The position numbers were made by a program, and so were the translations under genes. The notes under the pieces are model-generated. The model was given only the letters and a program-made list of their open reading frames with translations, made no database searches and was not told the DNA's origin. 64,000 nucleotides of DNA, from positions 5,394,001 through 5,458,000 of the forward strand of contig NZ_CP024901.1 in assembly GCF_003343245.1 (NCBI RefSeq). Direction: 5' to 3'. Source of the stretch: Photorhabdus laumondii subsp. laumondii (GTDB taxonomy: Bacteria; Pseudomonadota; Gammaproteobacteria; Enterobacterales; Enterobacteriaceae). Of the stretch, positions 20,932 to 30,638 are shown one piece after another (positions within the stretch are counted from its first letter, which is position 1; each line of letters opens with the position of its first letter).

Positions 20932-22170
20932 ATGCTGAAAGTTCTATTACTGTTTGTGGTACTCATTGTTGGTATTGTGCTCGGTCCGATAATTGCTGGC
21001 CATCAGGGATATGTGCTGATTCAAACTGACAATTACAACATTGAAACCAGTGTTACCGGCCTGTTCATTATATTTGTTCTTTTACAACTGGTACTCTGCC
21101 TCTTTGGTTGGTGCTACCGCAGAGTTATACGCACAGGCTCACGTACCCGTGGCTGGTTCCTTGGACGCAAACGCAGCCGTGCCCATGCCCAAACAAAAGC
21201 AGCGTTGCTCAAACTGGCAGAAGGCGATTTCAAACAAGTTGAGCAATTACTGACCCGTAATGCTGATCATGCGGAACAACCTGTAGTCAACTACTTACTG
21301 GCGGCTGAAGCAGCCCAACAACGCGGAGATGAATTTCGTACCAATCAGTATCTGGAACGTGCAGCAGAAGTCGCAGACAATAATCAGTTGCCTGTGGATA
21401 TTACCCGTGTACGTATTCAACTCACTCAAGGTGAAATTCATGCAGCCCGTCATGGTGTAGATAAGCTACTAAATCAAGCTTCACGCCATCCAGAAGTCTT
21501 ACGCCTGGCTGAACAAGCCTATATGAAGTCAGGAGCTTACCAGTCACTGATTGATATACTGCCGGTAATGGAAAAAATCCATCTACATGATGAGTTACAA
21601 ATTCACAAATTGCGCCAGCAAGCCTATATCGGTCTGATGAATCAGTACATGGCAGAACAAGGCAGCGAAGGCTTAAAACGTTGGTGGCATGATCAAAGCC
21701 GAAAAATTCGCCATGATGTGGCTTTACAAGTTGCAATATCTGAACATTTAATTGAATGTGATGACCATGAAACTGCACAAAAGATCATCTTGGAAAGTTT
21801 AAAACGTCAATACGACGAACGTTTACTCTTATTGATCCCTCGCTTAAAAAGCGAAGATCCAAAGCCGATACAAAACGCATTGGACCATCAGTTAAAACAA
21901 CATGGTTCGACCCCTCTGTTAAACAGTACACTTGGACAAGTTGCTTTGCGCCACGGAGAATGGGAAAAAGCAGTAAAAGACTTTAAAACTGCATTAGCCC
22001 AACGTCCTGATGCACATGATTATGCTTGGTTAGCCGATGCATTGGACAAACTACGTAAACCAGAAGAGGCCGCACAAGTTCGTCGCGAGGGATTAGTACT
22101 CACTTTAAAGCGTGAAAGTAATGTCGTGAAGAGTGATCTCGTTAATAGTAATAGTGCTGTAATGTCGTGA
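20932..22170 (+). CDS. hemY: HemY, TPR-containing inner-membrane protein
   Basis: 412 residues with two N-terminal transmembrane helices (about 2-22 and 40-60) and a cytosolic tail of TPR-like helices (LRLAEQAYMKSGAYQSL, WEKAVKDFKTALAQRPD). It is not the protoporphyrinogen oxidase also called HemY. A role in heme synthesis or its protein organisation is inferred from operon position. AGGAGG precedes the start. Confidence 0.93.
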   Translation: MLKVLLLFVVLIVGIVLGPIIAGHQGYVLIQTDNYNIETSVTGLFIIFVLLQLVLCLFGWCYRRVIRTGSRTRGWFLGRKRSRAHAQTKAALLKLAEGDFKQVEQLLTRNADHAEQPVVNYLLAAEAAQQRGDEFRTNQYLERAAEVADNNQLPVDITRVRIQLTQGEIHAARHGVDKLLNQASRHPEVLRLAEQAYMKSGAYQSLIDILPVMEKIHLHDELQIHKLRQQAYIGLMNQYMAEQGSEGLKRWWHDQSRKIRHDVALQVAISEHLIECDDHETAQKIILESLKRQYDERLLLLIPRLKSEDPKPIQNALDHQLKQHGSTPLLNSTLGQVALRHGEWEKAVKDFKTALAQRPDAHDYAWLADALDKLRKPEEAAQVRREGLVLTLKRESNVVKSDLVNSNSAVMS

Positions 22171-22209
22171 TCGCTCATCCATTATTAGCAAGTCTTCATG
22201 CCGATGATT

Positions 22210-22235
22210 AAAAATGCCCCGCACGGGGCATTTTT
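22210..22235 (+). terminator. Terminator of hemCDXY
   Basis: An 11-bp perfect stem (AAAAATGCCCC / GGGGCATTTTT) with a GCAC tetraloop, ending in five T. The A-tract on the left makes it usable on both strands, also for the leftward TM2 pseudogene that ends at 22236. Confidence 0.9.
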
Positions 22236-22457
22236 CTAACCATATTTTTTGGCAAAATCTTCATCGGAAGTGCAAAGATAAATAATAAATTCAATAAATG
22301 CGATAAGTGCAGGGATAAATGTCCAGCAAAATAACAGATATAAAATCCCCATACCGATTTTGCTCAGATAAAATTTATGAGCGCCAAAGGAACCAAGAAA
22401 AAATGCCAACAGTGCAGCAACAATGCGGCTTTTACTACCAGAAGAATAAGCCCTTAT

Positions 22458-24225
22458 CCTTCATTCCGCACCTAATTCAGGAATAAACCGCTTTATATTG
22501 TGCACCTAATAAACTCAAAAGCTCATGGTGGTAAGATTGCATTCCTGTCACCATTTTATGTTCTTGAAATTCAAAGGTGCTGATCCCTTCAAAGGCCAGA
22601 AATACCCAACGCGCGGTGGGGGATTGTGTCGGTTTGTTCTTCATATCGGGGAAAAACGGCACATTTTGTTTCAATTCATGGCGAATTTTATGTTCCAGCG
22701 CCGCATAAACCATGAGACAACATGTCATCACCATTAACAGCGCTTCTATCCGCTCCGGTTTTTTCAGGAAAATGGCAGACGTCAGGAATTCCGGACTTTT
22801 CAGGAAGCGAAAACCCCGCTCCACCTTTTGTTGTGCCTTATAATTAGCCAGTAACGCCGCCATATCAAGCCGTCCTTCATCCCGTTCATTGGTCGCTAAA
22901 ATAAACCTCCCGACCCGCAATCTGGCCTGCTTCACCTTGTCTAACCGGGTATAAGCCTGACCGGCTAATTGATAATGAACCGATTTGGGGGGTTGATGCT
23001 TGCCGGGTTTCCCGCGCCCCGCATACGCGGTAATCGCCTGAATTTCCGGCGAGGCGATGCCGATAAACTGGCATTGAGACTCAAAATCATGCAGTGCCTG
23101 TAAGGCATCCTCCCGGCAGGCAAAGGGCTTTTTGCCCAGTTTGTCGAACTGTTTAGACTCGTTTTCTGTTTCCCTGAGTGTGTTTTTCCGGAAAGTCTGG
23201 TTTTCACGTTTTTCTGCCGCCGTACTGTTCACCAGTAACCAACGCTGAGGAACGCCGCCATATGATGACGTCACCCAGCAGCCTGAATAGCCCTCACTGA
23301 TGGGGCTGAATTGCTCCGCTGTCACGTTCAGGAGAGACTGTTTAGCTTCCTTGATCGTCAGGGGAACACGCGTAATAAATCGTTGTTTTTGCTGATGAAG
23401 CGAAGCGATCGCGGCTTCAGTATAAAGGGCGGCATCGGCCACAAAGTAGCGGCTGTTTTGTGCTGCTTTCAGGCATTGAATATGGGTTTTGATCGTCTGG
23501 GCAAAGGCTTTGGCATCATTCGTATTCCCGCTCATAGCCTGCATATAGACAGGGATACCTGCCTGATTTTCGCAAATCAGTTCAAGGACAACCTGGTTCA
23601 GTTCAGGCCGGTGATCCCGGCTATAACCCGGCACCAGTGCAATGCGTTTTGTGTCATCTCCCAACGCGCTGTCATAGTCACCATCGACATGAAAACTCGT
23701 GATATCCAAATGAACGGAATCGGGATTTAACCCTAATTTATCAACTACTTGCTCAGCAAGCACCTGATAAACTTCCGACACCCCCGCTTCATATAAGGCA
23801 TCCAGTGTTCGGCCGAGCACATCATCATTAAGGTGTTCAGCTTCAATGTCAGCGCCAATTAAACGCGCAATCGGCTTATGTTGAAAAAAGCCGGAAAACA
23901 TGTGCAATGTCCGGCTGTGAAACCCCAGCCCGTTAAGGATCATCGCCAGAAAAGCGTCGCCGTGAGAGACGGTATGCGATGAATATTTTGGGATAATGGC
24001 ATCAATCATGCGGGGTAAACCGGCTTCATGACAAAAAGCGGCGATAAGGCCAAGATGATCGAGACGTTTAATGGCAGGTATAGGTGTGGACATATTCGCT
24101 TTCCGGCAAATAAAAGTAATAGATCAAAATTGGCGATTACCGTCAACCCCACCGATGTCATCAATACAAAAAACCTGTGTAAGATCACATTATTTTTAAA
24201 TCAGAAATACGGTGCGGAATGACGG
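22458..24225 (-). mobile_element. Insertion sequence, IS1634 family
   Basis: A 1768-bp element. The ends are 15-bp inverted repeats CCTTCATTCCGCACC (left) and CCGTCATTCCGCACC (right end, read inwards), one mismatch. A perfect 6-bp direct duplication CCTTAT flanks it (22452-22457 and 24226-24231). It carries one transposase gene without visible damage. The target is a small membrane-protein gene. Confidence 0.92.
22477..24093 (-). CDS. IS1634-family DDE transposase
   Basis: 538 residues with an N-terminal DUF4277-type region (about 10-115) and an RNase H-like DDE core. Probable catalytic residues are Asp130 (HLDITSFHVDG), Asp220 (RYFVADAALYT) and Glu425 (QKVERGFRFLK). The frame is open from end to end, so the element may still be mobile. 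It lies 19 bp inside one inverted repeat and about 130 bp inside the other. Confidence 0.9.
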   Translation of the reverse strand: MSTPIPAIKRLDHLGLIAAFCHEAGLPRMIDAIIPKYSSHTVSHGDAFLAMILNGLGFHSRTLHMFSGFFQHKPIARLIGADIEAEHLNDDVLGRTLDALYEAGVSEVYQVLAEQVVDKLGLNPDSVHLDITSFHVDGDYDSALGDDTKRIALVPGYSRDHRPELNQVVLELICENQAGIPVYMQAMSGNTNDAKAFAQTIKTHIQCLKAAQNSRYFVADAALYTEAAIASLHQQKQRFITRVPLTIKEAKQSLLNVTAEQFSPISEGYSGCWVTSSYGGVPQRWLLVNSTAAEKRENQTFRKNTLRETENESKQFDKLGKKPFACREDALQALHDFESQCQFIGIASPEIQAITAYAGRGKPGKHQPPKSVHYQLAGQAYTRLDKVKQARLRVGRFILATNERDEGRLDMAALLANYKAQQKVERGFRFLKSPEFLTSAIFLKKPERIEALLMVMTCCLMVYAALEHKIRHELKQNVPFFPDMKNKPTQSPTARWVFLAFEGISTFEFQEHKMVTGMQSYHHELLSLLGAQYKAVYS

Positions 24226-24458
24226 CCTTATCATCGCACCACAATGTGGGCACGATTGTGCGGATTCATGTAACATTCGGCTACAACCAGGGCATCCCAT
24301 CATTTTTGACATCAATATTCCCCTTAAGATAAGTTTAGAAATGAAATAACTAAATTAATTTTACAGTAAAAAACTACCTATCATATTTTCAGTTCTGTTT
24401 ATATTAGACAGTAATACCTAAACAGTATATAAACCTACCAAATATATCTCTTAGAAAT

Positions 24459-24493
24459 AAAAAAACACCTACCTTAAAAATAAAGATAGGTGT
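24459..24493 (-). terminator. Intrinsic terminator of glmZ
   Basis: On the minus strand, stem ACACCTATCTT pairs with AAGGTAGGTGT (one mismatch in 11 bp) around a 7-base loop, followed by seven T. Confidence 0.92.
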
Positions 24494-24674
24494 ACAAATA
24501 CAATCAGGTCTACAGACGGATAGTGCCTCACTCAACGTTGAGTCCGGTCGGCGATGAAAAGAGGGTTATATCTTACTCATCTGTGACATGGACAATAGGC
24601 ACCGATAATCGGCTCTGCATCATCCCTGGGTTTATGAAGCATATGCAATCATAAGAAATAGGATGAGCATCTAC
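24459..24674 (-). ncRNA. glmZ: GlmZ small RNA
   Basis: Read leftward, the region matches E. coli GlmZ in several blocks I recall: the 5' end GTAGATGCTCAT, the middle GATGCAGAGCCGATTATCGG, the glmS-pairing block ACTCAACGTTGAGTGAGGCA (palindrome at 24530-24543), and a 3' terminator. Length about 216 nt against about 207. It lies between hemY and the tRNA cluster, near its E. coli place beside hemY. GlmZ with Hfq activates glmS translation and is cut by RNase E with RapZ. Sequence drift is seen in the loop regions. Confidence 0.9.
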
Positions 24675-24685
24675 GTTTATAATAA

Positions 24686-24702
24686 TGCATTTAGTGTGCC
24701 AA
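24686..24702 (-). promoter_or_regulatory. Sigma-54 promoter of glmZ
   Basis: Minus-strand TTGGCACACTAAATGCA fits the sigma-54 consensus TGGCAC-N5-TTGCA with GG and GC 10 bp apart. The GC is 12-13 bp before the predicted 5' end of glmZ at 24674. A TATTAT/TTATAA run at about -10 could also serve sigma-70, as in other enterobacteria with overlapping glmZ promoters. Confidence 0.8.
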
Positions 24703-24795
24703 CTTTTATTCAAATGAAAGCTGCCTCGCTTCATCAGCTATTTCTCTATTTATTACAACAACAAATCGAATCATCACAAAATCCATCTCATGCAC

Positions 24796-24813
24796 TGTCT
24801 CTTATTTGAGACA
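24796..24813. promoter_or_regulatory. GlrR (YfhA/QseF) activator site, proximal
   Basis: TGTCTCTTATTTGAGACA matches TGTC-N10-GACA, the GlrR operator, with no mismatch. It lies about 120 bp upstream of the glmZ start, the usual distance for a sigma-54 activator. Confidence 0.8.
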
Positions 24814-24858
24814 AAACATAAGGTATTTATTATTCTCATTATAATTCAATTTGTTATA

Positions 24859-24876
24859 AGTCTCTTATTTGAGACA
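24859..24876. promoter_or_regulatory. GlrR activator site, distal
   Basis: AGTCTCTTATTTGAGACA differs from the proximal site only in its first base. The two sites are 63 bp apart, six helical turns, so they face the same side of the DNA. Confidence 0.75.
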
Positions 24877-25045
24877 GCTAGTATATCGATTGTCGTCAAA
24901 ATACAAAAAATAAAAAATTATCATATAAAACAAATAGTTATTTTAAAAAAATAATCCACTAAATTTGAATCAACAGAGCACAACTTGAAGGTATATGGAT
25001 TAGGAAAGGGAACAAAAAGCCAAGGAGATAAAAAGGGATAAAACG
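24877..25045. other. AT-rich spacer between glmZ control region and tRNA terminator
   Basis: No gene or clear site is visible. Reading frames here are short shadows across the tRNA terminator. Confidence 0.5.
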
Positions 25046-25067
25046 TAAAAAGCCCTGCATTGCAGGG
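25046..25067 (-). terminator. Terminator of the argX-hisR-leuT-proM operon
   Basis: Minus-strand stem CCCTGC / GCAGGG with a tight loop followed by CTTTTT, 14 bp after the proM CCA end. Confidence 0.85.
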
Positions 25068-25080
25068 TTCTTTTGGAATT

Positions 25081-25157
25081 TGGTCGGCGAGAGAGGATTC
25101 GAACCTCCGACCCACTGGTCCCAAACCAGTTGCGCTACCAAGCTGCGCTACTCGCCG
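25081..25157 (-). tRNA. proM: tRNA-Pro (anticodon TGG)
   Basis: 77 nt including an encoded CCA. The acceptor CGGCGAG, the T arm GGTTCGAATCC and the anticodon loop TTTGGGA (TGG) are all clear. Last gene of the four-tRNA operon; order matches E. coli. Confidence 0.97.
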
Positions 25158-25199
25158 AAATTTTCTACTCTTCGATCTCTAATTCTTTTCTCTTTTTTA

Positions 25200-25286
25200 T
25201 GGTGCGAAAGGGGGGACTTGAACCCCCACGTCCGTAAGGACACTAACACCTGAAGCTAGCGCGTCTACCAATTCCGCCACCCTCGC
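25200..25286 (-). tRNA. leuT: tRNA-Leu (anticodon CAG)
   Basis: 87 nt with the long variable arm of class II tRNAs (GTCCTTACGGAC), encoded CCA and anticodon loop TTCAGGT. Nearly identical to E. coli tRNA-Leu1. Confidence 0.97.
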
Positions 25287-25301
25287 GTGTCACAAAAAAG
25301 A

Positions 25302-25377
25302 TGGGGTGGCTAATGGGACTCGAACCCACGACAACTGGAATCACAATCCAGGGCTCTACCAACTGAGCTATAGCCAC
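25302..25377 (-). tRNA. hisR: tRNA-His (anticodon GTG)
   Basis: 76 nt with GTGGCTA acceptor, encoded CCA and anticodon loop TTGTGAT. The C discriminator base typical of tRNA-His is present. Confidence 0.97.
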
Positions 25378-25453
25378 CATAACAGCTATTTACTGCTAAA
25401 TACTTAACTTACCAACAGCGTAATACATCACCGCAGCTCTTGCACGCAAATAA

Positions 25454-25530
<77 letters not shown>

Positions 25531-25551
25531 TTAACGCCGTTTCGGGTGGGG

Positions 25552-25580
25552 ATAGTACGGATTTAATGATATACTGTCCA
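25552..25580 (-). promoter_or_regulatory. Promoter of the tRNA operon
   Basis: Minus strand: -35 TGGACA, 17-bp spacer, -10 TACTAT, then a GC-rich discriminator (CCCCACCC) as in stringently controlled stable-RNA promoters. It ends 21 bp before argX. Confidence 0.8.
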
Positions 25581-25686
25581 GTGCTTTTTTAAAGAAATGA
25601 TGCGTTTGATTACACCTTGCTCATTTCGTAGATAAAGCCAGCTCTTAACTTTCCTACTTATCTACTACCATGACAGTAAATCAATC

Positions 25687-25813
25687 TATACCCGTCATCT
25701 TTCAAGTTGCTTCTTTGTTGGCTGCACTCGCTCACCCCGGTCACATAGTTTGCTATGCTCCCGGGGATTCACTCCCTTGCCGCCGCGATGCATCTTGAAA
25801 TCCATAAGGTATA
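25687..25813 (-). repeat. ERIC element, copy 3
   Basis: 127 bp, same orientation as copy 2, and like it abutting the stop codon of the leftward gene upstream (yifK TGA at 25814-25816). Confidence 0.95.
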
Positions 25814-27190
25814 TCAGGCTTTTGGTTTTTTACCGTTAAAAAGCTTCACCAACCAATAAATCAGCGACACTATCAACAAAAATCCCCCACCTACCAGCAA
25901 TGAAAAACGGGTATCCGGGTTAATTGCCATCCCTACCAACACACAACATAAAAATGCCAATGTCAGGTAATTTACATAGGGGAACAGGATAGATTTAAAA
26001 CTATGTTGTTTCAGTGCTTGTTGATGATACTGACGAAAACGCAATTGGCTCATCAGAATAACAAACCACGGTACCATTCCTGGTAGCACACTGGCACTGT
26101 AAACATAAACAAAAACCGCCTGCGGATTTGGGATCAAATAATTCAAACTAGAGCCCACAATCAAACACAAGATAGTGATAGCAATACCAATTACCGGTAC
26201 CCCATTCTTTGACAATTTAGTCAATGATGAAGGTAGCTGACGGTTTTGCGCCAGCGCATAAAGCATCCGCCCACCACTGTACATACCGCTGTTACAGCCG
26301 GAAAGCGCGGCCGTCAATACCACAAAGTTAATCACGGCTGCCGCTGAGGTGATCCCCACTTTGGTAAATGTCATGACAAACGGGCTGCCCTGTGCACCCA
26401 CTTCTGTCCATGGAAATAATGTCACTACAATGAAAATCGCACCCACGTAGAAAATCAGGATACGCCAGAGAATATTGTTAATCGCTTTTTTCAATGTCAC
26501 CTGAGGGTTCTTCGCTTCCCCCGCAGTGATACCAACCAGCTCCACCCCCTGATAAGATGCAACCACAATACAGAGCGCAAACAGAAACCCTTGCCAATCA
26601 CCCGCAAAGAAACCACCATGCACAGTCAGATTATCCAATCCAATAGGCTGCCATTGATTACCAATACCGAAAAATATCAATCCCAAGCCAATCAGGATCA
26701 TGACAATAATTGTGGTCACCTTAATCATGGCAAACCAAAATTCCAGCTCACCATAAAGACGTACCGCCGCAAGGTTCGCCAAAGCGACCAACGCCACCGC
26801 AATTAATGCTGATACCCACTGAGGAAGTTCAGGGAACCAGAACTCAGCATAAACACCAATAGCCGTTATTTCTGATATCCCTACCGCCACCCACATAAAC
26901 CAATAGCCCCAAGCGGTGAGGCATCCCCAGTATGGGCTGAGATATTTATGTCCAAAAGAGGCGAAAGAACCCGTGACAGGTTCAAGAAACAGCATTTCTC
27001 CCATCGATCGCATAATGAAAAAAACAAAAATTCCGGCAATAATGTAAGCCAGCAAAACGGAAGGACCAGCCCATTTCAGTGTGCTGGCCGAGCCCATAAA
27101 CAGACCGACACCAATTGTGCCGCCTAGTGCGATCAGCTCTATATGACGGGCTTCTAAACCCCGTTGCAAGCTATGTTGTTGATCTGCCAT
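25814..27190 (-). CDS. yifK: Threonine/serine:H+ symporter, APC family
   Basis: 458 residues from [19 protein letters not shown] with about 12 hydrophobic helices; the family signature [20 protein letters not shown] opens the first helix. It aligns along its whole length with E. coli YifK (ThrP), which imports threonine and serine. A five-codon longer frame exists, but AGGGA lies 4 bp before the chosen ATG and the E. coli protein starts at this point. The gene is upstream of the tRNA operon as in E. coli. Confidence 0.92.
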   Translation of the reverse strand: MADQQHSLQRGLEARHIELIALGGTIGVGLFMGSASTLKWAGPSVLLAYIIAGIFVFFIMRSMGEMLFLEPVTGSFASFGHKYLSPYWGCLTAWGYWFMWVAVGISEITAIGVYAEFWFPELPQWVSALIAVALVALANLAAVRLYGELEFWFAMIKVTTIIVMILIGLGLIFFGIGNQWQPIGLDNLTVHGGFFAGDWQGFLFALCIVVASYQGVELVGITAGEAKNPQVTLKKAINNILWRILIFYVGAIFIVVTLFPWTEVGAQGSPFVMTFTKVGITSAAAVINFVVLTAALSGCNSGMYSGGRMLYALAQNRQLPSSLTKLSKNGVPVIGIAITILCLIVGSSLNYLIPNPQAVFVYVYSASVLPGMVPWFVILMSQLRFRQYHQQALKQHSFKSILFPYVNYLTLAFLCCVLVGMAINPDTRFSLLVGGGFLLIVSLIYWLVKLFNGKKPKA

Positions 27191-27390
27191 AAATTCCCTG
27201 TCCATTGTTATATGTTGTAATGTGCAATAATAAAAACATACAAGACTGATGTTGATCAGCCATAAAAAGGTCAGGGATCAAAACATGTTTTTCCACTGAG
27301 TGGAATAAAAAATTATCCAATAACTAACTATAAATAGTGAAAATCTGGCAGGATCAAACTGTTAGATAAATATTGTGGAATAAATTCATT

Positions 27391-27422
27391 GTATCGCCTG
27401 ACGAAAGTATCGCCTGACGAAA
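27391..27422. repeat. 16-bp perfect tandem duplication
   Basis: GTATCGCCTGACGAAA occurs twice head to tail in the gap between wecG and yifK. It may be a recent slippage event or a doubled binding site. Confidence 0.9.
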
Positions 27423-27448
27423 ATTCACACGACAGGCAAAAAGCGAGT

Positions 27449-28186
27449 TTACAGACGACCACTGTAATAATATCCAATAAATTTCAATAACTTAAATTGG
27501 CGACGAATACGGCTTGGTTGTGATAACAGGCGATAAAGCCATTCAAGCCCCAAATTCTGCCATGCTTTTGGCGCACGTTTCACATGGCCGGTAAATACGT
27601 CATAAGTACCGCCAACGCCCATATACAACGCATTCGAATGAATTTTTCGACAGTCACGCATAAAAATCTCCTGTTTAGGCGATCCCATTGCAACTGTCAC
27701 AATCACCGCACCGCTGGCATGAATCCGTTCAAAAACAGCATTACGTTCTTCTGGCGTGAAATAACCGTTCTGGCTGCCAACAATATTGACGTTCCACTGA
27801 GCCCGCAGTTTGCTTTCAGTCTGTTTCAATATCTCTGGTTTACCTCCAACCAGAAAAATAGGTGTGCCTTCTTTACCGGCACGCTCCATGATAGCTTCCC
27901 ATAAATCAGCACCCGCTACACGAGAAACTTCAGTGTCAGGGTATTTACGGCGAATAGCACGTACAATACTGATACCATCAGCATACAGATATTCTGCGTC
28001 ACTCAGCAGTGTACTTAAAGCTGTATCTTCCTCTGCCGTCAGAACTTTTTCCGCATTAATCGCCACCATAGTACCCGTCTTTACCTGTTCGCGTTGAAAA
28101 ATATGGTCAAGAAAGTGCGCCATATCGCGGAAGCCCCAAATATTCAGACCACGAATACTGTATTTAGGAATATTGTTTAGCTCCAT
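27449..28186 (-). CDS. wecG: UDP-N-acetyl-D-mannosaminuronic acid transferase
   Basis: 245 residues of the WecG/TagA/CpsF glycosyltransferase family; [23 protein letters not shown] and [16 protein letters not shown] are the conserved blocks. It adds ManNAcA to GlcNAc-PP-undecaprenol to make lipid II of ECA. No helix spans the membrane; it works at the cytosolic face. It overlaps wzyE by 10 bp and its ribosome site (GAGGAAAG) lies around that gene's stop codon. Confidence 0.96.
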   Translation of the reverse strand: MELNNIPKYSIRGLNIWGFRDMAHFLDHIFQREQVKTGTMVAINAEKVLTAEEDTALSTLLSDAEYLYADGISIVRAIRRKYPDTEVSRVAGADLWEAIMERAGKEGTPIFLVGGKPEILKQTESKLRAQWNVNIVGSQNGYFTPEERNAVFERIHASGAVIVTVAMGSPKQEIFMRDCRKIHSNALYMGVGGTYDVFTGHVKRAPKAWQNLGLEWLYRLLSQPSRIRRQFKLLKFIGYYYSGRL

Positions 28187-29556
28187 TTTCTTTCCTCACA
28201 TTGCAGCGGACATTTTTGTGATACCACTCGGTTGCCAGTCAGATACATTCTAATAAGCCCTGCACTCTCAAATAGCCAATACAACAACTTAGCAATTACC
28301 AGACATAAGCCAAAAATAATACAGAAAAATACCACTCGGGAAACAAATGAATCCACGCCTTCACGAGCTAACACAATCATGTTGAAGATCGCGCCAAAGC
28401 AAAATGCCTGCAAGATAGCGGCCTTATAACGATTAGTCTCCTGTTTTCCTAATTCATAAATCCAGTCAAACCACTTAATTATCAATCCAACAACAATCGC
28501 ACCAACCGGAATAAACAGCACGCCTCCCATCACAACCAGAGAGCCTATCAGAGTCGGAGAAATTGCCAGACCAGAGTGGTTATCCAGTACTTCCCAAGTA
28601 AAATAATTCGCAGAATTCAACACAGCATCAGGACGTCCTGGCCAAAGCCAACTTGGAATAAAGACATAGAAATCACGGATAATAGGTGCCAACCCCTGAA
28701 AATCAATTTTGTCGTAGTTATTCAGCAGTAATGCAAAATTTTCCCACGGGGAAAAAGTATCCCTCGTAAGGTAGAGAAAAGTATAAAACGCCTCTGCGCC
28801 GCTGACATCCAAACTATAGCGTTTGAGTGCCAACCAAAACATGCCAACAATCCCTATTGCGCCCGCCGTTACCAACATCCACAAGGTTATCCAGCCACGC
28901 ACAATGCCAATAAACAGAAACAACGCGAACGCAATGATAATATTAGCCCGTGTTCCGCCAACAACGACATAAGTCAGTATCCCAAAAGCAACCGTACTAA
29001 TCAGAAAAAACAGCCAGCGTAACTGGGTCGGCTTCAAGAAATAAACCACCAACATGGCAGGAATAAAGAAGTAAAAGAACCGTTTCAGGGCAACACCGGA
29101 AACCTGACTGGAAAAAATTTGACTGTATGACTGTAATTTAAACAGTAGAAAACCGTTTTGCATAAAGAACAGCCCCACTGTCACCACCGCAACTGATGCC
29201 AGTAGTAACCATGTAAAGTTAGTTTCTACCCGGTTCATGGTGAATACCGGTGCTTTAGGCTGCATAGATGGCTTTCTTAGCCGTGTTTTATAACTGACGT
29301 AATAAATACCATAAAAGCAGGTCGAAGCCAGTAGAGCGTGTAGTAAGGCGTCCACAGGTACCACTTCAACATCAAATTGGAAAACCAACAAACATGTCAG
29401 TGGAAAACCAAAATAGAATGTCAGCAAATAAAGCAATGAGAAGAATATATTAAAATTAAAGCGTACACGCCGGAATTCCTGATAAGTCAACGTCAGGATG
29501 AAAACCAGTGATATTAAATAAACAACAAATAATCCGCCAAACTGCGTTAAAGTCAT
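28177..29556 (-). CDS. wzyE: ECA polymerase
   Basis: 459 residues, almost all in transmembrane helices, with a large periplasmic loop (about residues 255-320, [15 protein letters not shown]) as in WzyE. It joins ECA trisaccharide repeats in the periplasm under WzzE control. It overlaps wecF by four bases (ATGA). Confidence 0.94.
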   Translation of the reverse strand: MTLTQFGGLFVVYLISLVFILTLTYQEFRRVRFNFNIFFSLLYLLTFYFGFPLTCLLVFQFDVEVVPVDALLHALLASTCFYGIYYVSYKTRLRKPSMQPKAPVFTMNRVETNFTWLLLASVAVVTVGLFFMQNGFLLFKLQSYSQIFSSQVSGVALKRFFYFFIPAMLVVYFLKPTQLRWLFFLISTVAFGILTYVVVGGTRANIIIAFALFLFIGIVRGWITLWMLVTAGAIGIVGMFWLALKRYSLDVSGAEAFYTFLYLTRDTFSPWENFALLLNNYDKIDFQGLAPIIRDFYVFIPSWLWPGRPDAVLNSANYFTWEVLDNHSGLAISPTLIGSLVVMGGVLFIPVGAIVVGLIIKWFDWIYELGKQETNRYKAAILQAFCFGAIFNMIVLAREGVDSFVSRVVFFCIIFGLCLVIAKLLYWLFESAGLIRMYLTGNRVVSQKCPLQCEERKWS

Positions 29557-30638
29557 TGCTGCTCTCCCGCCGCTTTTGCCAACGCCTGCCGCCAGCCATC
29601 AATAAAGTTCGGGCTAAAAAAAGCTATCACATTTCTATCCAAGGAGAGCATCTGCCGTTGTGCTTCTGCAATCAGTTGGCTATCTAAAGGATTACCGGCG
29701 AAAAATACCGGCACCTGTTGTTCTATTAAATCTCGCCAAAAAAGATTCTGACGACTAAGTACAAATGGCACACCAAATTGTATCAACAGACAAATTGTTC
29801 CAATCCCCTGCTGGCGATTAAACATGAAATACCCTAAATCACAACGGCGCAATAATGCCAGATAATCATCAAACGCCATATTTTGCTTAATAATGTTCAA
29901 ATTTTCTGGCCGGAACAATGATAAAGCAGCTTGTTCTACCTGATTAATATAAACCTGATTGTTTTCAGGATAACCCATTGGGATAATGATTCGCACCTTA
30001 TCGCCAAACTGCTTATGAATTACTTTCAATGCCGTAATATGGCGGTTCGATCGATCACCAGAATTCCCCAACAAAATTGTCATCTTGCCATCTTCAACAG
30101 GTACTCTTTCTGCAATTGTCAAAGCAGGTTCCATTCTGGTTGGAAAATAGAGCAATGATGTTGGTACGTTTGGATGATGTTGAGAATAAAAATAGAGATC
30201 TCCACGAACCGCAAACACATGCCCTACCCGACGCTGCGCCAAACGGCGCAAGAAATAGAATAGACGGAATTTTAACTGCTGGGAGTCTTCATACAGATCA
30301 GCTCCCCAAGCATGCCACCAAAACTGATGACGTTTGATTTTTCCTGACAACAGCGCCAACCACAAACTCACATTAAATTGACCATGAAAAAAGAACCGGC
30401 AATCTCTATCTGAACACGCTTGAGCAATAACCGCCTGAGCCAGAGATTTTTTACTGTCGAAGAATGCCATATCTAATGCCGGGCAATCATCCAATAAAGC
30501 GCGATTCTTCGTCACCACCATAAACTTCGGTTTGGCTAAAAAACCAATTTCTTGTACTAAGACGTCATTAAAAAAGCGCAGTACTGTTCGATTGTGATGT
30601 GGGATATCAGATCCCAAAACGTGAATAAGGGTTGTCAT
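29553..30638 (-). CDS. wecF: TDP-Fuc4NAc:lipid II Fuc4NAc transferase
   Basis: 361 residues of the WecF family: [19 protein letters not shown] at the N-terminus and [12 protein letters not shown] in the nucleotide-sugar half. It completes lipid III of ECA. Overlaps wzxE by four bases at its start (ATGA). Confidence 0.95.
   Translation of the reverse strand: MTTLIHVLGSDIPHHNRTVLRFFNDVLVQEIGFLAKPKFMVVTKNRALLDDCPALDMAFFDSKKSLAQAVIAQACSDRDCRFFFHGQFNVSLWLALLSGKIKRHQFWWHAWGADLYEDSQQLKFRLFYFLRRLAQRRVGHVFAVRGDLYFYSQHHPNVPTSLLYFPTRMEPALTIAERVPVEDGKMTILLGNSGDRSNRHITALKVIHKQFGDKVRIIIPMGYPENNQVYINQVEQAALSLFRPENLNIIKQNMAFDDYLALLRRCDLGYFMFNRQQGIGTICLLIQFGVPFVLSRQNLFWRDLIEQQVPVFFAGNPLDSQLIAEAQRQMLSLDRNVIAFFSPNFIDGWRQALAKAAGEQQ

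Larger units (their letters stand above)
22236..24312 (-). pseudogene. Zinc-ribbon + TM2-domain membrane protein gene, split by an IS1634-family element
   Basis: The 29 N-terminal codons (24312 to 24226) encode a zinc ribbon with CPGC and CPHC pairs. After the insertion the frame resumes at 22451 and runs 71 residues to a TAG at 22238-22236: SSGSKSRIVAALLAFFLGSFG then AHKFYLSKIGMGILYLL, a TM2 domain with two membrane helices. Joining both halves and keeping one CCTTAT copy gives an intact 100-residue protein in a single frame. A ribosome site (AGGGG) lies 7 bp before the ATG. TM2/zinc-ribbon proteins are common small bacterial membrane proteins of unknown role. Confidence 0.9.

Noticed and set aside
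24706..24786. 26-codon leftward frame (MDFVMIRFVVVINREIADEA...) between palindromes, first read as a remnant toxin-antitoxin gene with two operators
   Set aside because: The palindromes fit GlrR sites, and the frame lies between them and the sigma-54 promoter of glmZ, so it is most likely chance.
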